Positions 29,886-42,269 are shown, counted from the stretch's first letter. The stretch is 64,000 bases of DNA from Mermis nigrescens (GCA_036768485.1 JAVLUZ010000330.1:62001-126000); one strand, 5' to 3'. Notes: a model not told the origin generated them from the sequence alone. Numbers and translations: made by a program.

Positions 29886-29990
29886 CCCATAGGTGGGCAG
29901 CACCGAAATTCTGGAAGGGTGCAAGATTTTGCAAAGGTCAAAAATGGTCTTAAAAAATGGTGGTATGGAGAAAAAACACCTTATTTGCTT
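29886..29990. mobile_element. Truncated CACACCTGGGC-family MITE
   Basis: CATAGGTGGGCAGCACCGAAATTCT start with GGTGCAAGATTTT and the TGGTCTTAAAAAATGGTGG block; the other end is missing. Confidence 0.6.
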
Positions 29991-30356
29991 TCTGATATTA
30001 AACGGATTTAATGGGTGCAGGGAAAATTTACTAAGCATATTCAAGCTAGCTAAAATTTCTTATGAAGAGCGGTGAAAAGCGTTGAATTTAGAACAGCTTG
30101 AATTTCGCAGAATTTATTTGTTGCGTATATTTTTCATAATAATCTTTTACCTTCTGACGATTTTTTATCAGTTTTTTTGGACATTCGCGTACTGAAAATG
30201 CATTTGCAAATTTGATGTAGGAGGTAAATTTCAACTTGATCGTAAAAGGTATTGCTCTGCTACTGGGTAAGCTAGAATTTGGAACCGAAAATTCTTCAAA
30301 TGTTGAGACATTGAGAGGAATTCGAAATTTAAAATTCCGTATTTCGCATTTAGGCA

Positions 30357-30790
30357 AGACAAGTGAGACAAGACAAGAAATTATTTATTGTTTAAAAAAC
30401 ACACAAAATTTGGTAAAACAAAAATGCATGATAAAACAGCGACTGAACAAAAGGACATACAGATCAAGGAGTGATACAACTAGGTATACCCCGACAATAA
30501 AATCGTAGAATCAATGTTTAGCAGCTCTTTTTTGAACTGACCAATGTTAGGAGTAGCGATAACATCAGGTAACTTGTTCCAAATTTTTAAATAACTTTGT
30601 GTGTGAGAAGTCGTTGAGGTGAGCATTGGAACGAACAACTGCTAACGTGAGTTTATAACGATTTGCAGCTTGAGTGATGTTAGAACTATAAATAAAAAAT
30701 TCATTTGCATCAATACAAGATAAAGCGTTAATAATTTGATACGTGAGACATAGAAAAAGGTCATTGCTTCTTTCTTTGTGATATTTTAGC
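30357..30790 (-). mobile_element. 3'-end fragment of a non-LTR retrotransposon (second copy)
   Basis: Minus strand. Matches the 3' end of the larger element at 30895-31600 without the MITE: same AAACAGCGACTGAAC..., AGCAGCTCTTTTTTGAAC and GAGGTGAGCATTGGAACG words (plus-strand view). It ends in an ACTTGTCTTG/CTTGTC-type tail, as expected of 5'-truncated copies. Confidence 0.75.
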
Positions 30791-31181
30791 ACTACGTTTA
30801 TCTGAAGGAAGTTTAGTATATTTTAAACACACGCTATAAATACAGCGTGTTTTTAAAATATTATAAGGAATAAGGTATATAAATTGTAACTTAACAAGAC
30901 AACAACAACACATTTATTGTCCAGAAAAATACACAAAAATTGGTAAAACACAAATACATGGTAAAACAGCGACTGAACAAAAGGACATACAGATCACGGA
31001 ATGTGATACAACTAGGTATATATGCCCCGACAATAAAATTGAAACAGCAATGTTTAGCAGCTCTTTTTTGAACAAACCAACTTTAGGAGAAGCGATTACA
31101 TCATTAGGTAATTTTTTCCAAATTTTCAAATATCTTTGGGAAAAGTCGTTGAGGTGAGCATTGGAATGGACGACTGGTAAC

Positions 31182-31445
31182 CACACCTGGGCGTGGGGGG
31201 TTTGGGGGGTATGCACCCCCCCAGAAACGAAAATATCCCCCCAGAAATCAGAATACCCCCCCCAGAATTCAATTTTTGAAAATTTTTTTCGTTTTTTTCG
31301 CAATTTTTTGATGCCAATGGATAGTGCTTGATGAGAAACGTCGAAAAATGGTGTTTTTATCGCCATACCACCATTTTTAAGGCCATTTTTCGACCTTCAA
31401 AAAAATCTTGCACCCCCCCCAGAATTTTCTTGCTGCCCACGTATG
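31182..31445. mobile_element. 264-bp MITE in the retrotransposon RT
   Basis: CACACCTGGGCG...CCCACGTATG with exact duplication CTGGTAAC (31174-31181, 31446-31453). The uninterrupted target is visible in the second copy at about 30640, proving the insertion. Confidence 0.93.
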
Positions 31446-32628
31446 CTGGTAACGTGAGTTTATGACAATTTGTAGCTCGAGTGTTGTTTGAACAGAAAAT
31501 AAAAAATTCATTAGCATCAATACAAGAAAAACCGTTAATAATTTGATACATGAGACTTAGACATATGTGAAGACAACCAAGTTCTAAAGAAGGAAGGTTA
31601 AGAAGTTTTAGGCGTTCAGGATAAGATAAATTGCTATGAAAACCAAAAAAGCGTCTAGTTAATTTACGCTGAACAATTTCAAGACGATTTATATCAATTG
31701 CATAATATGGATTCCATACAGAAACAGAAAACTCAAGCATGGGTCTTACATAAGTAGTATAGGCCCTAACTAAAATATTTTTATCACAAGAAAGAAAAGC
31801 TTTGTGTATTAGAAAACAACGAGAAACAGCTTTTTTGATTATGTGATTTAAATGCTCCTTGCAATAAAGATTATGAGAAATATAAACACCCAGATCACGA
31901 GCGGAACTAATGTCACTTGGAATAGTTAGATTATTCAAAGAATAAAGCTTTTTTGGATTATTTTTACCGAGATTCAAAACTGCACATTTTCCCGTAGCAA
32001 TAGAAAGTTGCCAATTATTAGACCAAGTATAAATAGTATCCAGATCTTTTTGTATTAAATGATAATCAGAAGATGGACCGAAGATTTTAACATCATCGGC
32101 AAAGAGGTAAATTTGACTATATTCAATCAAGTTACAAAGGTCATTAACATAAATTAAGAATAAAGTAGGACTAACACAACTACCTTGAGGGACACCACTG
32201 CCAACAGGCATCAAGTCAGAAAATACTCCATTAATACAAACACGCTGAGACCGACCATGTAAAAAGGAATCGAGCCAATTAATATGTAGACCTTTTATTC
32301 CATATTCTGAGAGCTTATATAAAAGCTTAGACAACGGGATTTTATCAAAAGCTTTCGAAAATTCGATGTAAGCTACATCGACAGGAGTCCTATTCCTCAA
32401 AGATACCGTCCAGCTATGTTTACATTTAAGTAGTTGTAATTCACAAGACTTAGATTTTAGAGAACCAAACTGAGAAGATAAAAGTCGGTTTGTAGTCAGA
32501 AAATCGATAATTTTTGAGTTGATCAAACTTTCCATGATTTTACTTGATGAGCAGCAAATCGAAATTGGTCTGTAATTACTCACTAAGGCTGCGTCTCTTA
32601 TTTTAAACACAGGAGTCACATTGGCCAA
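31357..32628 (-). pseudogene. Reverse transcriptase of the non-LTR element, truncated by the MITE
   Basis: The 423-aa frame has NYRPISICCSSSKIME (about 18-33), SKAFDKIPLSKLL (about 91-103), GVPQGSCVSPTLFLIYVNDL (145-164) and the polymerase active site YLFADDVKIF with FADD at 176-179. The first catalytic Asp of motif A appears as Glu (E89 in YIEFSKAFD), which would impair catalysis. About the last 30 residues (from AYVGSKKIL) are encoded by the MITE. The N-terminal part continues in another frame at 32681-33610, so this is not an intact polyprotein. The family copies RNA back into DNA at the target (target-primed reverse transcription). Confidence 0.88.
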
Positions 32629-32680
32629 TTTCCATAAATTGAAGATAGTGCTAGTTAAAAAGAAACATTAAAGATACTTG

Positions 32681-34030
32681 TTAAAGGCTCAGCAAGATAA
32701 TTTGAAAGTTTTTCAAGAAAAAATGACAGAGTCCGTCGGGTTCAATAGAAAAAGAACCTTTCGTTCGATTTAAAACCAGTTGCATGTTCCAAGCGTCAAA
32801 ATGAATGGTTTGCAATGCAAAACCAGTCATCGAATCTAAAAAAGGAAGATGATTATTATCAACAGAAAAAACAGAAGAAAAGTAATTAAACAAATTTACC
32901 TTTCCTACAGGATCAGAAACGATTTTGTGGTCATGAAGAAGAGGTGGAAAAGAGCAATGATTATTCAACCGATTGTTGACGAATTTGTGAAATGATTTCA
33001 AACTTTTGTCATTAAGAAGATTAATTTCTTCAGAAGCAGAGAAATTTTTAATTTCAACGTTCAATTTTTCGCAAAAAGATTTATTTTTGATTTTTGTATC
33101 AGTGGAGTGATAAAGTTTATGTTTCTTCCAAAGTATACGCTTCTTAGTTAACATTCTTTTAATCAGTTTAGGATATTTACGTTTCATGAGCTTAAGGTGA
33201 GTCAATGGGATAAAAGCATAAATTAAAGAGTGAAGCACTTCAACAAACAAAGTATACATATCATTTACATTAGAACAGGTATCAAAAAGATCAGGCCAAG
33301 AAATCTGAGATAGTTCAAGACCTAACGCATTAAAATCAGCTTGACGGAAGTTGAAAAAAGATGACCTAGGATTTTTGACTGGCATCAAAAGACAATCGAA
33401 TATAATTGAATTATAGTCACTGTTAAAAAAAGGAATATCAACTTTAACGTTAGAAATTTGATCAGATGCAAAGAGAAGATCTAGTATATTATTATCGTGA
33501 GTATTTTCTGTAATAAAGTGATGTAAACCAGTGCCCGAAAGTGTGTCGAAAAATAGGGTATTACGATTATCAGTTGGAACCGAATTAATCCGCCAATTAA
33601 TTTTAGGCAAATTGAAATCTCCTAAGATTACAATAGGGAAAGGAACAGAACAAGCCCATTCAATACATCTACATAAAATTTCAGCATAAGCTAGATCAAA
33701 ATCAGGGGGTCGCTAAAGCAAAATAAATCTTACCTATCAGAATCAAAAATATCAGTTATTAGAATTTCGGAAGCTTTAAACGCGGGTGATGGATTAATTC
33801 GAATAGCATTAAAAGAAGCTTTTAGAAATAGAGCTATACCCCCACCACGTTTAGAGTTTCGATCACAGCGAAAAATGCGAAAATTTTTCCCAGGGCAAAA
33901 TAGTCCATCGGAAATATCAATATGAAACTAACTTTCAGAAAAAATAGAGCATCAAAACTTTCTTTATTCAGCAAAAAGTGTAAGTTGCTTTTGAATAATC
34001 TTGGGGCGCGGATACCCAATGAGCGAGTCA
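32681..34030 (-). pseudogene. Endonuclease C-terminus and linker of the non-LTR element
   Basis: ORF 32681-33610 (309 aa) holds the end of the APE-type endonuclease (NILDLLFASDQISNV and PFFNSDYNSIIFDC, the Ser-Asp-Tyr-x-x-Ile block matching the SDH region) and a lysine-rich linker (KRKYPKLIKRMLTKKRILWK) up to the RT start. Upstream pieces to 34030 lie in several frames with stops, so the endonuclease is dead. Confidence 0.75.
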
Positions 34031-34049
34031 CAGGTTATCAATATTTACA

Positions 34050-34480
34050 TTTGGTTTACATTTAGCACAATCAGCACGAAAATCAATGTACAGTCCTTGT
34101 TCTCTTCGAGATTTACGATCATTCAGCTCATATACCAGTTCGCATTGCCGTTTTCATTGAAGAAAAGATAGGTCAGGACGACACCGTAGACGCGAAAGTG
34201 GGCCTTTAGACTGGATGCGGACTGTCTTATTTATCAATGAGATAAAGCGATGCCTTGCCTGAACCGAAGTCAGGCAAACTTTGATAAATTGAACGCGATT
34301 TTCGTGAGTAGGACCATCACGAAAGACTCAAGTAACATCGGACGACACTAGATCATGACCATCAGAATGAGAGTCAATTAGAGATTTTACCTGATCAATG
34401 TCCTCAACACTGTTCGATACAGGCAAATTGAATAGATCGGCACTGAACTTTTTGGAATCCCTTTCAATCGCATCATTTAT
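34050..34480 (-). pseudogene. ORF1 remnant of the non-LTR element
   Basis: Minus-strand frames contain a lysine/serine-poor coiled region and a RREQGLYIDFRADCAKC block, as at the C-terminus of ORF1 RNA-binding proteins of this class. It has at least two in-frame stops. Confidence 0.5.
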
Positions 34481-34620
34481 CATGGCAGACAATTCTTTTT
34501 ATCATAATCAGTAGAATAATTTCGCGAATGTTCAAGGCAATCAATTTTATTTTGTAAGTCAGCAAGCTGATTAGCAAAATTATCTAAGCGTTGTTCTTAT
34601 TAATCATAATCTGTTTTGAT

Positions 34621-35745
34621 TTAATTTATTAATTTTATTTTAATATATATAAATTCAGTTTCAGTTTCTAAACTCAGTATGTTCGACTTCATCAGGAAAA
34701 ATGTTTTGCTGTGAAATATATTTTGAAATAACCGTCATTATTACGGCCCGCTTGCCGCCTTTTGCTATAGATCTTTTGCTTTATAGAGAATAAGCGAAGC
34801 CAGGTTTTTGCTAGGGAAATCCAAAAAAATTTTTCTTGAAAAACCCCTAAAAATGAGCAGGGTCCGTTAAATAACGTGTTTTTTCGGGCTTTTCACATCG
34901 TCCTGCACTATTTAGGCGATGCTAAAAATTCATTTTTTTTATTTTTCACATTTTTGACGGATAAATGCTTATTATGCGCTCGAAGCGCTAATTTTTTGGA
35001 GAATCTCTGCAATAAAATGATAGAAACTGCTATAAGATAGCAAGAAATCGGCGCGAAGCACCGACTTTTTCGATTTTACGTCACAGAACAGTATCATGCT
35101 ACCAAATTGCTCAGTTCTTGAACATTTCGAAATCTTCCCCAAGGGAAATACCCCCACTCCCCTCCTCCACTGGCTATGCCAATGTTATAGACTTTACGTT
35201 TTCATCTTATTCTCTGTAGTAGGTAATTATTGTCACACTTAATCGCAGTGAAACTTTTCACTCAGTTCACTTTAATAAATCTACCAGTATTTGCGGCACG
35301 ATAAAATTTTTTCTCTATTTGACTCTGCACCAGAATATAGGTATGTTTTTCGTTAAAATCTGTGATGTTTATCACCAATTCAGCTAGTGTTTCTGACGCG
35401 TAACCCTCATCTTCAATCCTAAAAAAGAAACTTTATAAAAAATTTTCAAGCTGAGTCGTGATTTACCAACAAAAAATTTGAGAGAAATATAAAAATTCTA
35501 ATGTTCAGCAGTTTACCCGCCTATACAGCGCAAGAGGATGCGGGAGTAAGTTAAGAATATGGTACTTTCAGGATACTATGAAATAAACTTCAGAAGAGCG
35601 GATTTTTTGCTTAGTACTTAGAACATGTTGAAAGAAAGCGCGGAAAAAATATTCATCCGTCAATGATCAATATTACCAAAGCTATGGGTTTCGTTAATTA
35701 GCCTCTCCTCGACCTATGCAAGCATCCGACCTAAGTATTTGAAGA
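34621..35745. other. Unannotated stretch
   Basis: No gene recognised. A GCGCGAAGCACCGAC word near 35050 hints at a decayed hAT-like repeat. Confidence 0.3.
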
Positions 35746-35749
35746 TACA

Positions 35750-35905
35750 AATAGCTGAATGCAAAGGTCGATATTAGCATCTATACATCGACCTAAGCAT
35801 CTATACATCTACCTACGCATCTATACATCGACCTAAGCATCTATATGTACATCGACCTAAGCATTACATCGACCTAAGCATCTATACATTGACCTGAGCG
35901 GGAGC
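35750..35905. repeat. 20-bp minisatellite (CATCTATACATCGACCTAAG)
   Basis: About seven units, some shortened or with GTAC inserted. Confidence 0.85.
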
Positions 35906-36976
35906 GACCTCGACCTAAGCAGCTTAAAACGCCTTTTCATATATACTAAGCCTAAGCCTAAGTATATTAGAAGCAAAAACTTAGATTTTACTATATCTTA
36001 TCAAGTAAAAACCGAAAAAAACAAGCAAAAAAATGAAAATTTTTTAAAGTTTCAAGTTTCTTTAAACTTTAAAACAGCTTTCCGCGCCTTTTTCTTTTTT
36101 CTCCTTCATTGCTATGCTTCCTTCCATAATTTAAGCCCATATTATTTATTTCTGACAAATGTGTAAGTCCTTGGATCGAGCCGTTTAATCGTCCCACCCA
36201 ACACTCAAATCGACAGTTGCCTGCAACTTTGCAGGTATGGCTCAGATTTTCACCAAATTTCTTCTACCGCGCTTCAATTTATCATGTTCTACCAGTTTGG
36301 CACAGAAATTTTGGCATTCCGTATTCGTTTTGCTCCTTTTCTGAAAGTACCATATTCTTAACTTTAGCCGAGGATGCGAAAGGCCTAAAAGGACATTTAA
36401 CAAAGCCAGAGAATTTTTATTTGCCAATTTGTGCACTTTACAGTAAGCAGGATTCTTTTTCGAAATTCGTGTATGCTTTCTCACTTTTAATTAAGTATTG
36501 AAACTACTCACAAAATCACAAATATATTCCAATCGGCACATTTTTTGCTGGTCTTATTACTGTAATAAATTTTCACTGCACGAACGGCTTTTTCAATTAT
36601 AATTTCGTAACAGCTTGTTGCCTTAAACTCTTCTTATTGATATTCAATGTGCTTAGTTTAATGTGTGGTGCATCTGACAGGTTGTCGCATTAACCTGACC
36701 CGTAAAATGTTCGGCTATAGAAATAAGCCGTATAACTAAAATGGGTCGTTTGGTGTGGAACAGACTATAGGAAAGCAAGGACTTGAAAACTATTTACCTA
36801 CACAAAGTGCAATAAATTTTTCCACAAATGGACAGTGTACGCTTACCGTATAAGCAGAGAGAAATTCGCGAACTTATTCTTGTCTGTCACTCTGCACTAC
36901 TGGCAATCATGTGGCAAAGTCGGAATTATTCTTTAATACTCAAAAAATAGATTTAAAGAACATTAGTTCTGTAACT

Positions 36977-37203
36977 ATAGTCTGTTTCATTAAGCTGTGA
37001 GGTTTTTGAAAAAATTTAAAGTGACTACAAAAGTGTTTTAAACTAGTGCGGTAAATATGATATTCTACAGTATATCGAGTCATATGGAGACGCATGTCAT
37101 TGTTAAGTCGCATTACTGCATCAAAATTTTAAACCACTTTTGTAGCTTGATTCTTGCGGAAAAATTTGAAATAAAACCGCAAAGTTTAATGAAACAGACT
37201 ATA
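36977..37203. mobile_element. MITE with TATAGTCTGTTTCATTAA ends
   Basis: CTATAGTCTGTTTCATTAAG at the left and TTTAATGAAACAGACTATAG at the right form inverted ends. A further isolated end lies at ~36765. Confidence 0.7.
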
Positions 37204-37404
37204 GGACAGTAAACGATATGAACTTTATACAAACAATTTACCATCAGTTCGCGAAAGCCAGCCGACGACATCGTTATACTGTACCGGATTTACATAACTA
37301 AGCAGCCATCCTTGAGATGTGTTAGTTCGAGGTTATGCCTTCAGTTCTCAATTAACCCCATTTTTCAATTCAAAATTCAATTTCATTTATCTGTTTCATA
37401 GTCT

Positions 37405-37946
37405 GTTTCATTTATCCGAGAGCTTTTTCAGCAAATGTTTTCGGAGCTTACAGTAACCCCTTATTTCTTATTTACTGTAGGTCGCTAGACCTCACTATAG
37501 CTATGTAGTAAAGACGGGTTTTTCAACAACATTTTTGCGGCATAATTTATTCCCGTCTTCCAGCAGATCAATTAACTTACTGATAAAAATCGCGCATTCA
37601 TCATATCTTGAGTCGACACTTCAAAAACAATCGACTAAGATGCTAAGAAACGCCGCGAACTGCCGCATAGCTCAATGGTAAAACTTCTTGCTTGTAGTCG
37701 AAGCAACCCGGGTTCGCTTCTAGCCGATAGCTTTTTGTTTAGCGCACTTACTTTAGTATGTCCCAGCACTGATTAAATGCCTAAATCAAATTTATTTGGG
37801 CGTATTAGTGCATTAAAAATGGAAGAATTTTAACCACTCGCCCTCACTGAGCTGATCTGCTGGAGTACAGTAATTTGTCTTGTTTAGCTTACTGTAGCCC
37901 TTAAAAGAATTGACTAAAAAGCTCTCGAATAAATGAACTAGACTAT
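37405..37946. mobile_element. Related MITE of ~540 bp carrying a tRNA-like segment
   Basis: CATAGTCTGTTTCATTTATC and, inverted, TATAGTCTAGTTCATTTATT ends, followed on both sides by CGAGAGCTTTTT. Confidence 0.7.
37664..37735 (+). tRNA. tRNA pseudogene or tRNA-derived segment (possibly Thr-AGT)
   Basis: TAGCTCAATGGTA (D-arm/A box), a 5-bp stem TGCTT/AAGCA around loop GTAGTCG (anticodon AGT) and GGGTTCG at the T-arm. The acceptor and part of the T stem do not pair, so I regard it as degenerate. A T-run follows. Confidence 0.45.
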
Positions 37947-37969
37947 AGGTACTTGTTTGGTAAAGTAGA

Positions 37970-38960
37970 ATCACCTTACGTATATGCAAACAGCAGTAAT
38001 TTACTTATGTTACCGCTATAAGCTTCTATAACATTCGATTTAGTAAAAACTTATTTTGATCGTTGTTGAGTTGTTTTCGTTGACATTGCTTTACTGTAGT
38101 CATCCTAGTAGGATAGTCAGTCGGAGTTCTGAAGTTTTTGGCGTTGTTGCGTTTTAGCTTTAGCATTATTGTTGTGTGCCGGCTTGCAGCCGTGCGTTGT
38201 ACATTTGTGTAATAAAATTGGAAAAAAACCACCCAGTGATAAGCTACATCGAGGGTTGGTCAGGCGACGTCGACGATTATTTTATTTTGGATTTCGACTG
38301 GGTAGAAAAGGGTAAATAATTTATGGTCTTATCTTTTATTTGTTTCGCGGAAATTCTCTTATCTTTTCTCAACCCGAAAATAGCTAAAAATATATTTAAC
38401 ATTTTTTGATGACTGACCAGTTGAGAGCTCGCTGTTGTTGTATTCGAAATTCAGAGTGCTACACAAATTAGGAACCAAAAACATTTTTGAATTACTCGGA
38501 CCTCAGAAAAGGAGTTAAATTATCAACTTGAGTTGGGTTGAGATAGGTCAACTGACCTTGCGAGCATTCCGCGATTAAGGTAGGTACAAGTGTTAGGAAC
38601 TAGGGCGTAGCTGCTGAGATTCCCGATAGGTAGCGGTCAGCAATATTAGGACCGAGGGTATCAAAGCCGTAGGTCTACAAGGGTCAATGGGTTCAGAATC
38701 GCCCCGTGATTCGACGAACCTGACCAGCGCTGAGAGCAGTTTAGGTACCTAAGTAAGTCCCGAAGGCAAATACACCCGTATCTGTGTTGAGTCTGTAAAT
38801 ACAGTGCGGCTCTGTATTTACTGTTCGTTTTCGTTTTTTGCTTTCCTTACGTTACTAATTTTTTAGATAGCGACCGATAGCCTATAGTTTGCGCACAGGG
38901 CAAAATTATGGTAGGAAGGGGTCGGTCGTGTCGCCTCAACGGCCCAAAACAGTTAGGGGG
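37970..38960 (+). mobile_element. Solo or truncated LTR, same family as 44.8 kb
   Basis: Shares GAGCTC...GTTGTTGTATTC, GGAACCAAAA, ATAGGTCAACTGACC, CTGACCAGCGCT and AAGTCCCGAAGG with the LTRs at 45.5 and 49.2 kb. Its first half matches, inverted, 56170-56700. Confidence 0.65.
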
Positions 38961-40692
38961 AACAAATAAGGTATTTCGCAATGATTTTCGGAATTGAGAC
39001 ATTCACTTGCTTTCTTGGCAGCCTGTTTTCATGACTACGATTTCTACGATTTCTTTTCATGACTACGATTTCTTTTCATGACCACGATTTCAAGAGGTCC
39101 AGGTCCAGAAGTCCCCACTTGGCCATCTCAGATTTTAATAAAATTTTGTGTGTAGGTAGGTACCCTAGAGTCTCAAACGAACATCTGCAAAATTTTTTCT
39201 CATAATTCTGAAAGCTCTGGCAGGTAGTGCTTAAAACCAAAACCCTACTGTGTATTGATTGCTCGGAAAGCCTTAAAACTTAGACATAATTATACTTGCT
39301 AAAAACTAATTAAATATATAATTTCTAAATCGAACAAAATAAAAATAATACACTAAACTATATTTTAATTATTATGACTATATTTAAGAATCCGCAACTT
39401 CGAAATAACATTGTAGCCGAACCAAACCTTTTTAACCGTTGAAAATTTGTAGGCATAGTAAACTTTGTGCCCTCTTTTAAACTGTTGTTAAACTTGTTTA
39501 TTTACGGCTTTAGATAACAGATTATAAAATATCCACAGTATAAAGATATGATCGCGCAAACTTTCAAAAATCAAACATAATACACATTTTCCAATTTTTC
39601 AGTTGCTTTTTTTCAAAAAAATACCTATCCTTCAATTTTTTTCTGTATGATTCCATTAGAAAGAGCAGCTTCTGTCTACTGAAATCATCTTGAATTGGGT
39701 TGGACACTCTGACCGTCGCTTCAAAAAACGGTTACAAACATTTGTATACTGATGAGAAATGTATCGAATTGTAGTCACTTCCTGAAAGACTCGATTCGAG
39801 GTTGGACAAGTCAAAAATTAACCTCCTCTGATTCTAATATGTACAATGTAGTTTTTAAGACTGAGATCGATGCTGCAACTTGTTTTTCTCGAAAACGAAT
39901 ATTTATCGTGTAAAGAGGCTGTGTAAAGAATCAGAGCGTAACCTTTTTGTCAAATTCTACAGGGTGTAGCATTTTTCATCATAACTCAGGATCATCATGA
40001 TCAAACTCAATAATTCTTTCTTTTATTTGAAAGATTAGTAATTTTTACATTTGTAAAATTAATTTAAATTTACAGTATTCCTTCAATATTTAGTGGTATG
40101 ATTATAAACGTACAACATTTGCTATGTTGACTTCTGTTTTTACGATAATTTTCAATGTAGCGCATATACATGCGGGCCTTTAATCAAATTATAATATTTT
40201 ATAGCTTATCGCTAGGGATTTTTATGAGAAAGAAAAAATAAATAAAATAACTACTTTTTTGCGCAACAGATGTTTGAATAGAACATAATTAATTTGGACA
40301 TTTATACTGAATCGCAGCTTTGGCCGTTATCAAGAACTCATACATATGTACCTGAAAAATTAGATTAAAAAATTCCCATTCAAGGTAACAGACCTTTAAC
40401 GAAAACATTGTGTGCTGAAAAGTTATGAAATTTCTTGATATTTTGACAAACAATATTTTTTATTATTCTTTTAAAAAATGGAAGCAGTTCACATCTAATA
40501 TGTTTTCAAAAATTATTAGGGACTTTTAAAGAAGAATTTAAAAAGATCAAAGGACCGCTTTTTAGTTAGATATATTTAAACAGAACATATTGTGCTTAGA
40601 AATAAACAAAATTAGACTATGTACTTTGACATAAAGTGTCAGAAAATTTTTTTATTAAAATCGTTTGATATAGGTCGATTGTTCTTAACACT
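38961..40692. other. Unannotated AT-rich stretch
   Basis: Only a small tandem (TTCATGACTACGATTTCT, about 39045-39095) is visible. No gene. Confidence 0.35.
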
Positions 40693-41007
40693 TCAGGCCT
40701 GTATTCACAATCGCGTGTTAACCTAATGTCGTGTTAAGACTTGACACTGTGTTTGGACAGACACCGTGTTAAGTCTAACCCCGTATTCACAATGGCGTAT
40801 TAAATGTGTGTTAAGTAACACCGTGTTACGTAAAATAAACACAGTGTTATGCATGCGTTGTAAACTACAAAATCGATTGGTTAAGAGGAAAATGGGATCA
40901 TACATGTAATTCGGCTATTATGCTCCCGGATTGTTTTGTCGGACTGGGCTACATTTGTTTCAGTATATTTGACATAATTTCTTGTTAAAACTTTTGATAA
41001 GTATTCA

Positions 41008-41184
41008 ATGGAAAATGATAAGAAGTCTCGGGAGCAGAACTTTTGTAAAGGAGGAATCGAATTTTTGATTCAAAGCGTTTTTGAACGGCTTTCTACAATC
41101 GAATCGAAGAAAACGGACGCTAAATCGTTAAGCATTATAAAAATGGCGTGGAACGATATTGAAGGTTTTTTGGAAAATCCATAA
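41008..41184 (+). CDS. Myb/SANT-like ORF fragment of the Harbinger element
   Basis: 58 codons beginning MENDKKSREQNFCKGGIEFL and reaching KKTDAKSLSIIKMAWNDIEG. The helical pattern with a conserved Trp (AWNDI) is that of the Myb/SANT-like DNA-binding protein that accompanies Harbinger transposases. It stops at 41182; decayed coding seems to continue after the MITE at 41436. No DDE transposase is left. Confidence 0.55.
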   Translation: MENDKKSREQNFCKGGIEFLIQSVFERLSTIESKKTDAKSLSIIKMAWNDIEGFLENP

Positions 41185-41205
41185 GCCAAGAATCGTTCCC
41201 GGGAG

Positions 41206-41435
41206 CACACCTGGGCGTGAGGGTTTTAGGGGTATGCATCCCCAGAAACCATAATACCCCCCAGAATTCAATTTTTGAAAATTTTTTGTTTTTCGCAATT
41301 TTCTGATGCCAATGAATAGTGCGCGATGAGAAACATCAAAAAATGGTGTTTTTCGTCATACCACCATTTTTAAGGCCATTTTTGGACCTTTGACAAATCT
41401 TGCACCCCCCAGAATTTTCTTGCTGCCCACGTATG
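41206..41435. mobile_element. CACACCTGGGC-family MITE in the Harbinger element
   Basis: Duplication CCCGGGAG (41198-41205) against CCAGGGAG (41436-41443). Confidence 0.88.
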
Positions 41436-41961
41436 CCAGGGAGCTATTTCTTGACAAATGTAAAGTTCGAAATCAGTAAGATATTTTCCTCAAATTGGCG
41501 AAAAGATATTTTCCTCAAATTGGCGAAAAAAAATCGAACATGGCGAATATGGTGAACATCTTCATTTTCATCGATATGATCCAAAAGGTCCAGAATATCC
41601 ATCAGAATTTGAAAAATAACGACCAACTATTACAAACACGCCGTTAAACCTGATAGGCGGAAGGGTTAAAACGTCGTGTTAACTTTTGCTTGTCTTGACT
41701 TAACACGTCGTAAGCACGCAATTGTGAATACCGAGTTGAAAGTTAACACCGTGTTAAGTCCAAATTTAGCACCGTGTCAGGCTAACACGCCGTTAACACG
41801 CGATTGTGAATACGGGCCTCAGTATCTTATTAAGTGTTATCGGAAAATTTTAAAAGAAAAATATGAAAAACATATAATACCTACGTTTTGCGCAATGTAG
41901 GTTTAAATGGATCGTGGGATGACAGATTATTTTTAACTGAGAGAATTTAGAATTAAAACAT

Positions 41962-42205
41962 CATAGGTGGGCAGCACCAGAGTTCTGGGGGTCGCGAGAT
42001 TTTTTTAAGGTCAAAAAATGGTCTTAAAAATGGTGGCATGACGAAAAAATGCTATTTTTCAACGTTTCTCATCAAGCACCATCCATTGGCATCAAAAATA
42101 TTGCGAAAAAACAAAAAATTTCAATAATTGAATTCTGGGGGTGGTATTTCGGTTTTGGGGGGAATTCGGCCTTCTGGGGGTGCATACTCCCACGCCCACG
42201 TGTAT
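41962..42205 (-). mobile_element. CACACCTGGGC-family MITE, inverted
   Basis: CATAGGTGGGCAGC...GCCCACGTGTA; flanks TAAAACAT and TAAGACAT (7 of 8). Confidence 0.78.
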
Positions 42206-42269
42206 AAGACATAAATTTATTTTTCAATTTTGGTAATTTTATACATTTGGGTCTCGCATCGTCATGACC

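Larger units (their letters stand above)
30895..34620 (-). mobile_element. Degraded non-LTR retrotransposon (Jockey/CR1-like)
   Basis: Runs on the minus strand: ORF1 remains (about 34050-34480), endonuclease remains and linker (32681-34030), reverse transcriptase (31357-32628), then 3' sequence with a CAACAACAACA-like/CTTGTTAAG tail at 30895. Many frameshifts. A 264-bp MITE interrupts the RT region at 31182-31445. Confidence 0.85.
40696..41818 (+). mobile_element. PIF/Harbinger-like element remnant
   Basis: Ends GGCCTGTATTCACAATCGCG and, inverted, GGCCCGTATTCACAATCGCG, with 3-bp duplication TCA (40693-40695, 41819-41821). Sub-terminal GTGTTAA words are repeated many times on both sides, as in transposase-binding regions. 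It holds a short Myb-like ORF and a MITE. Confidence 0.82.

Noticed and set aside
36217..36501. Overlapping 94- and 80-codon ORFs on opposite strands
   Set aside because: No domain, promoter or conservation clue; coding on neither strand is supported.
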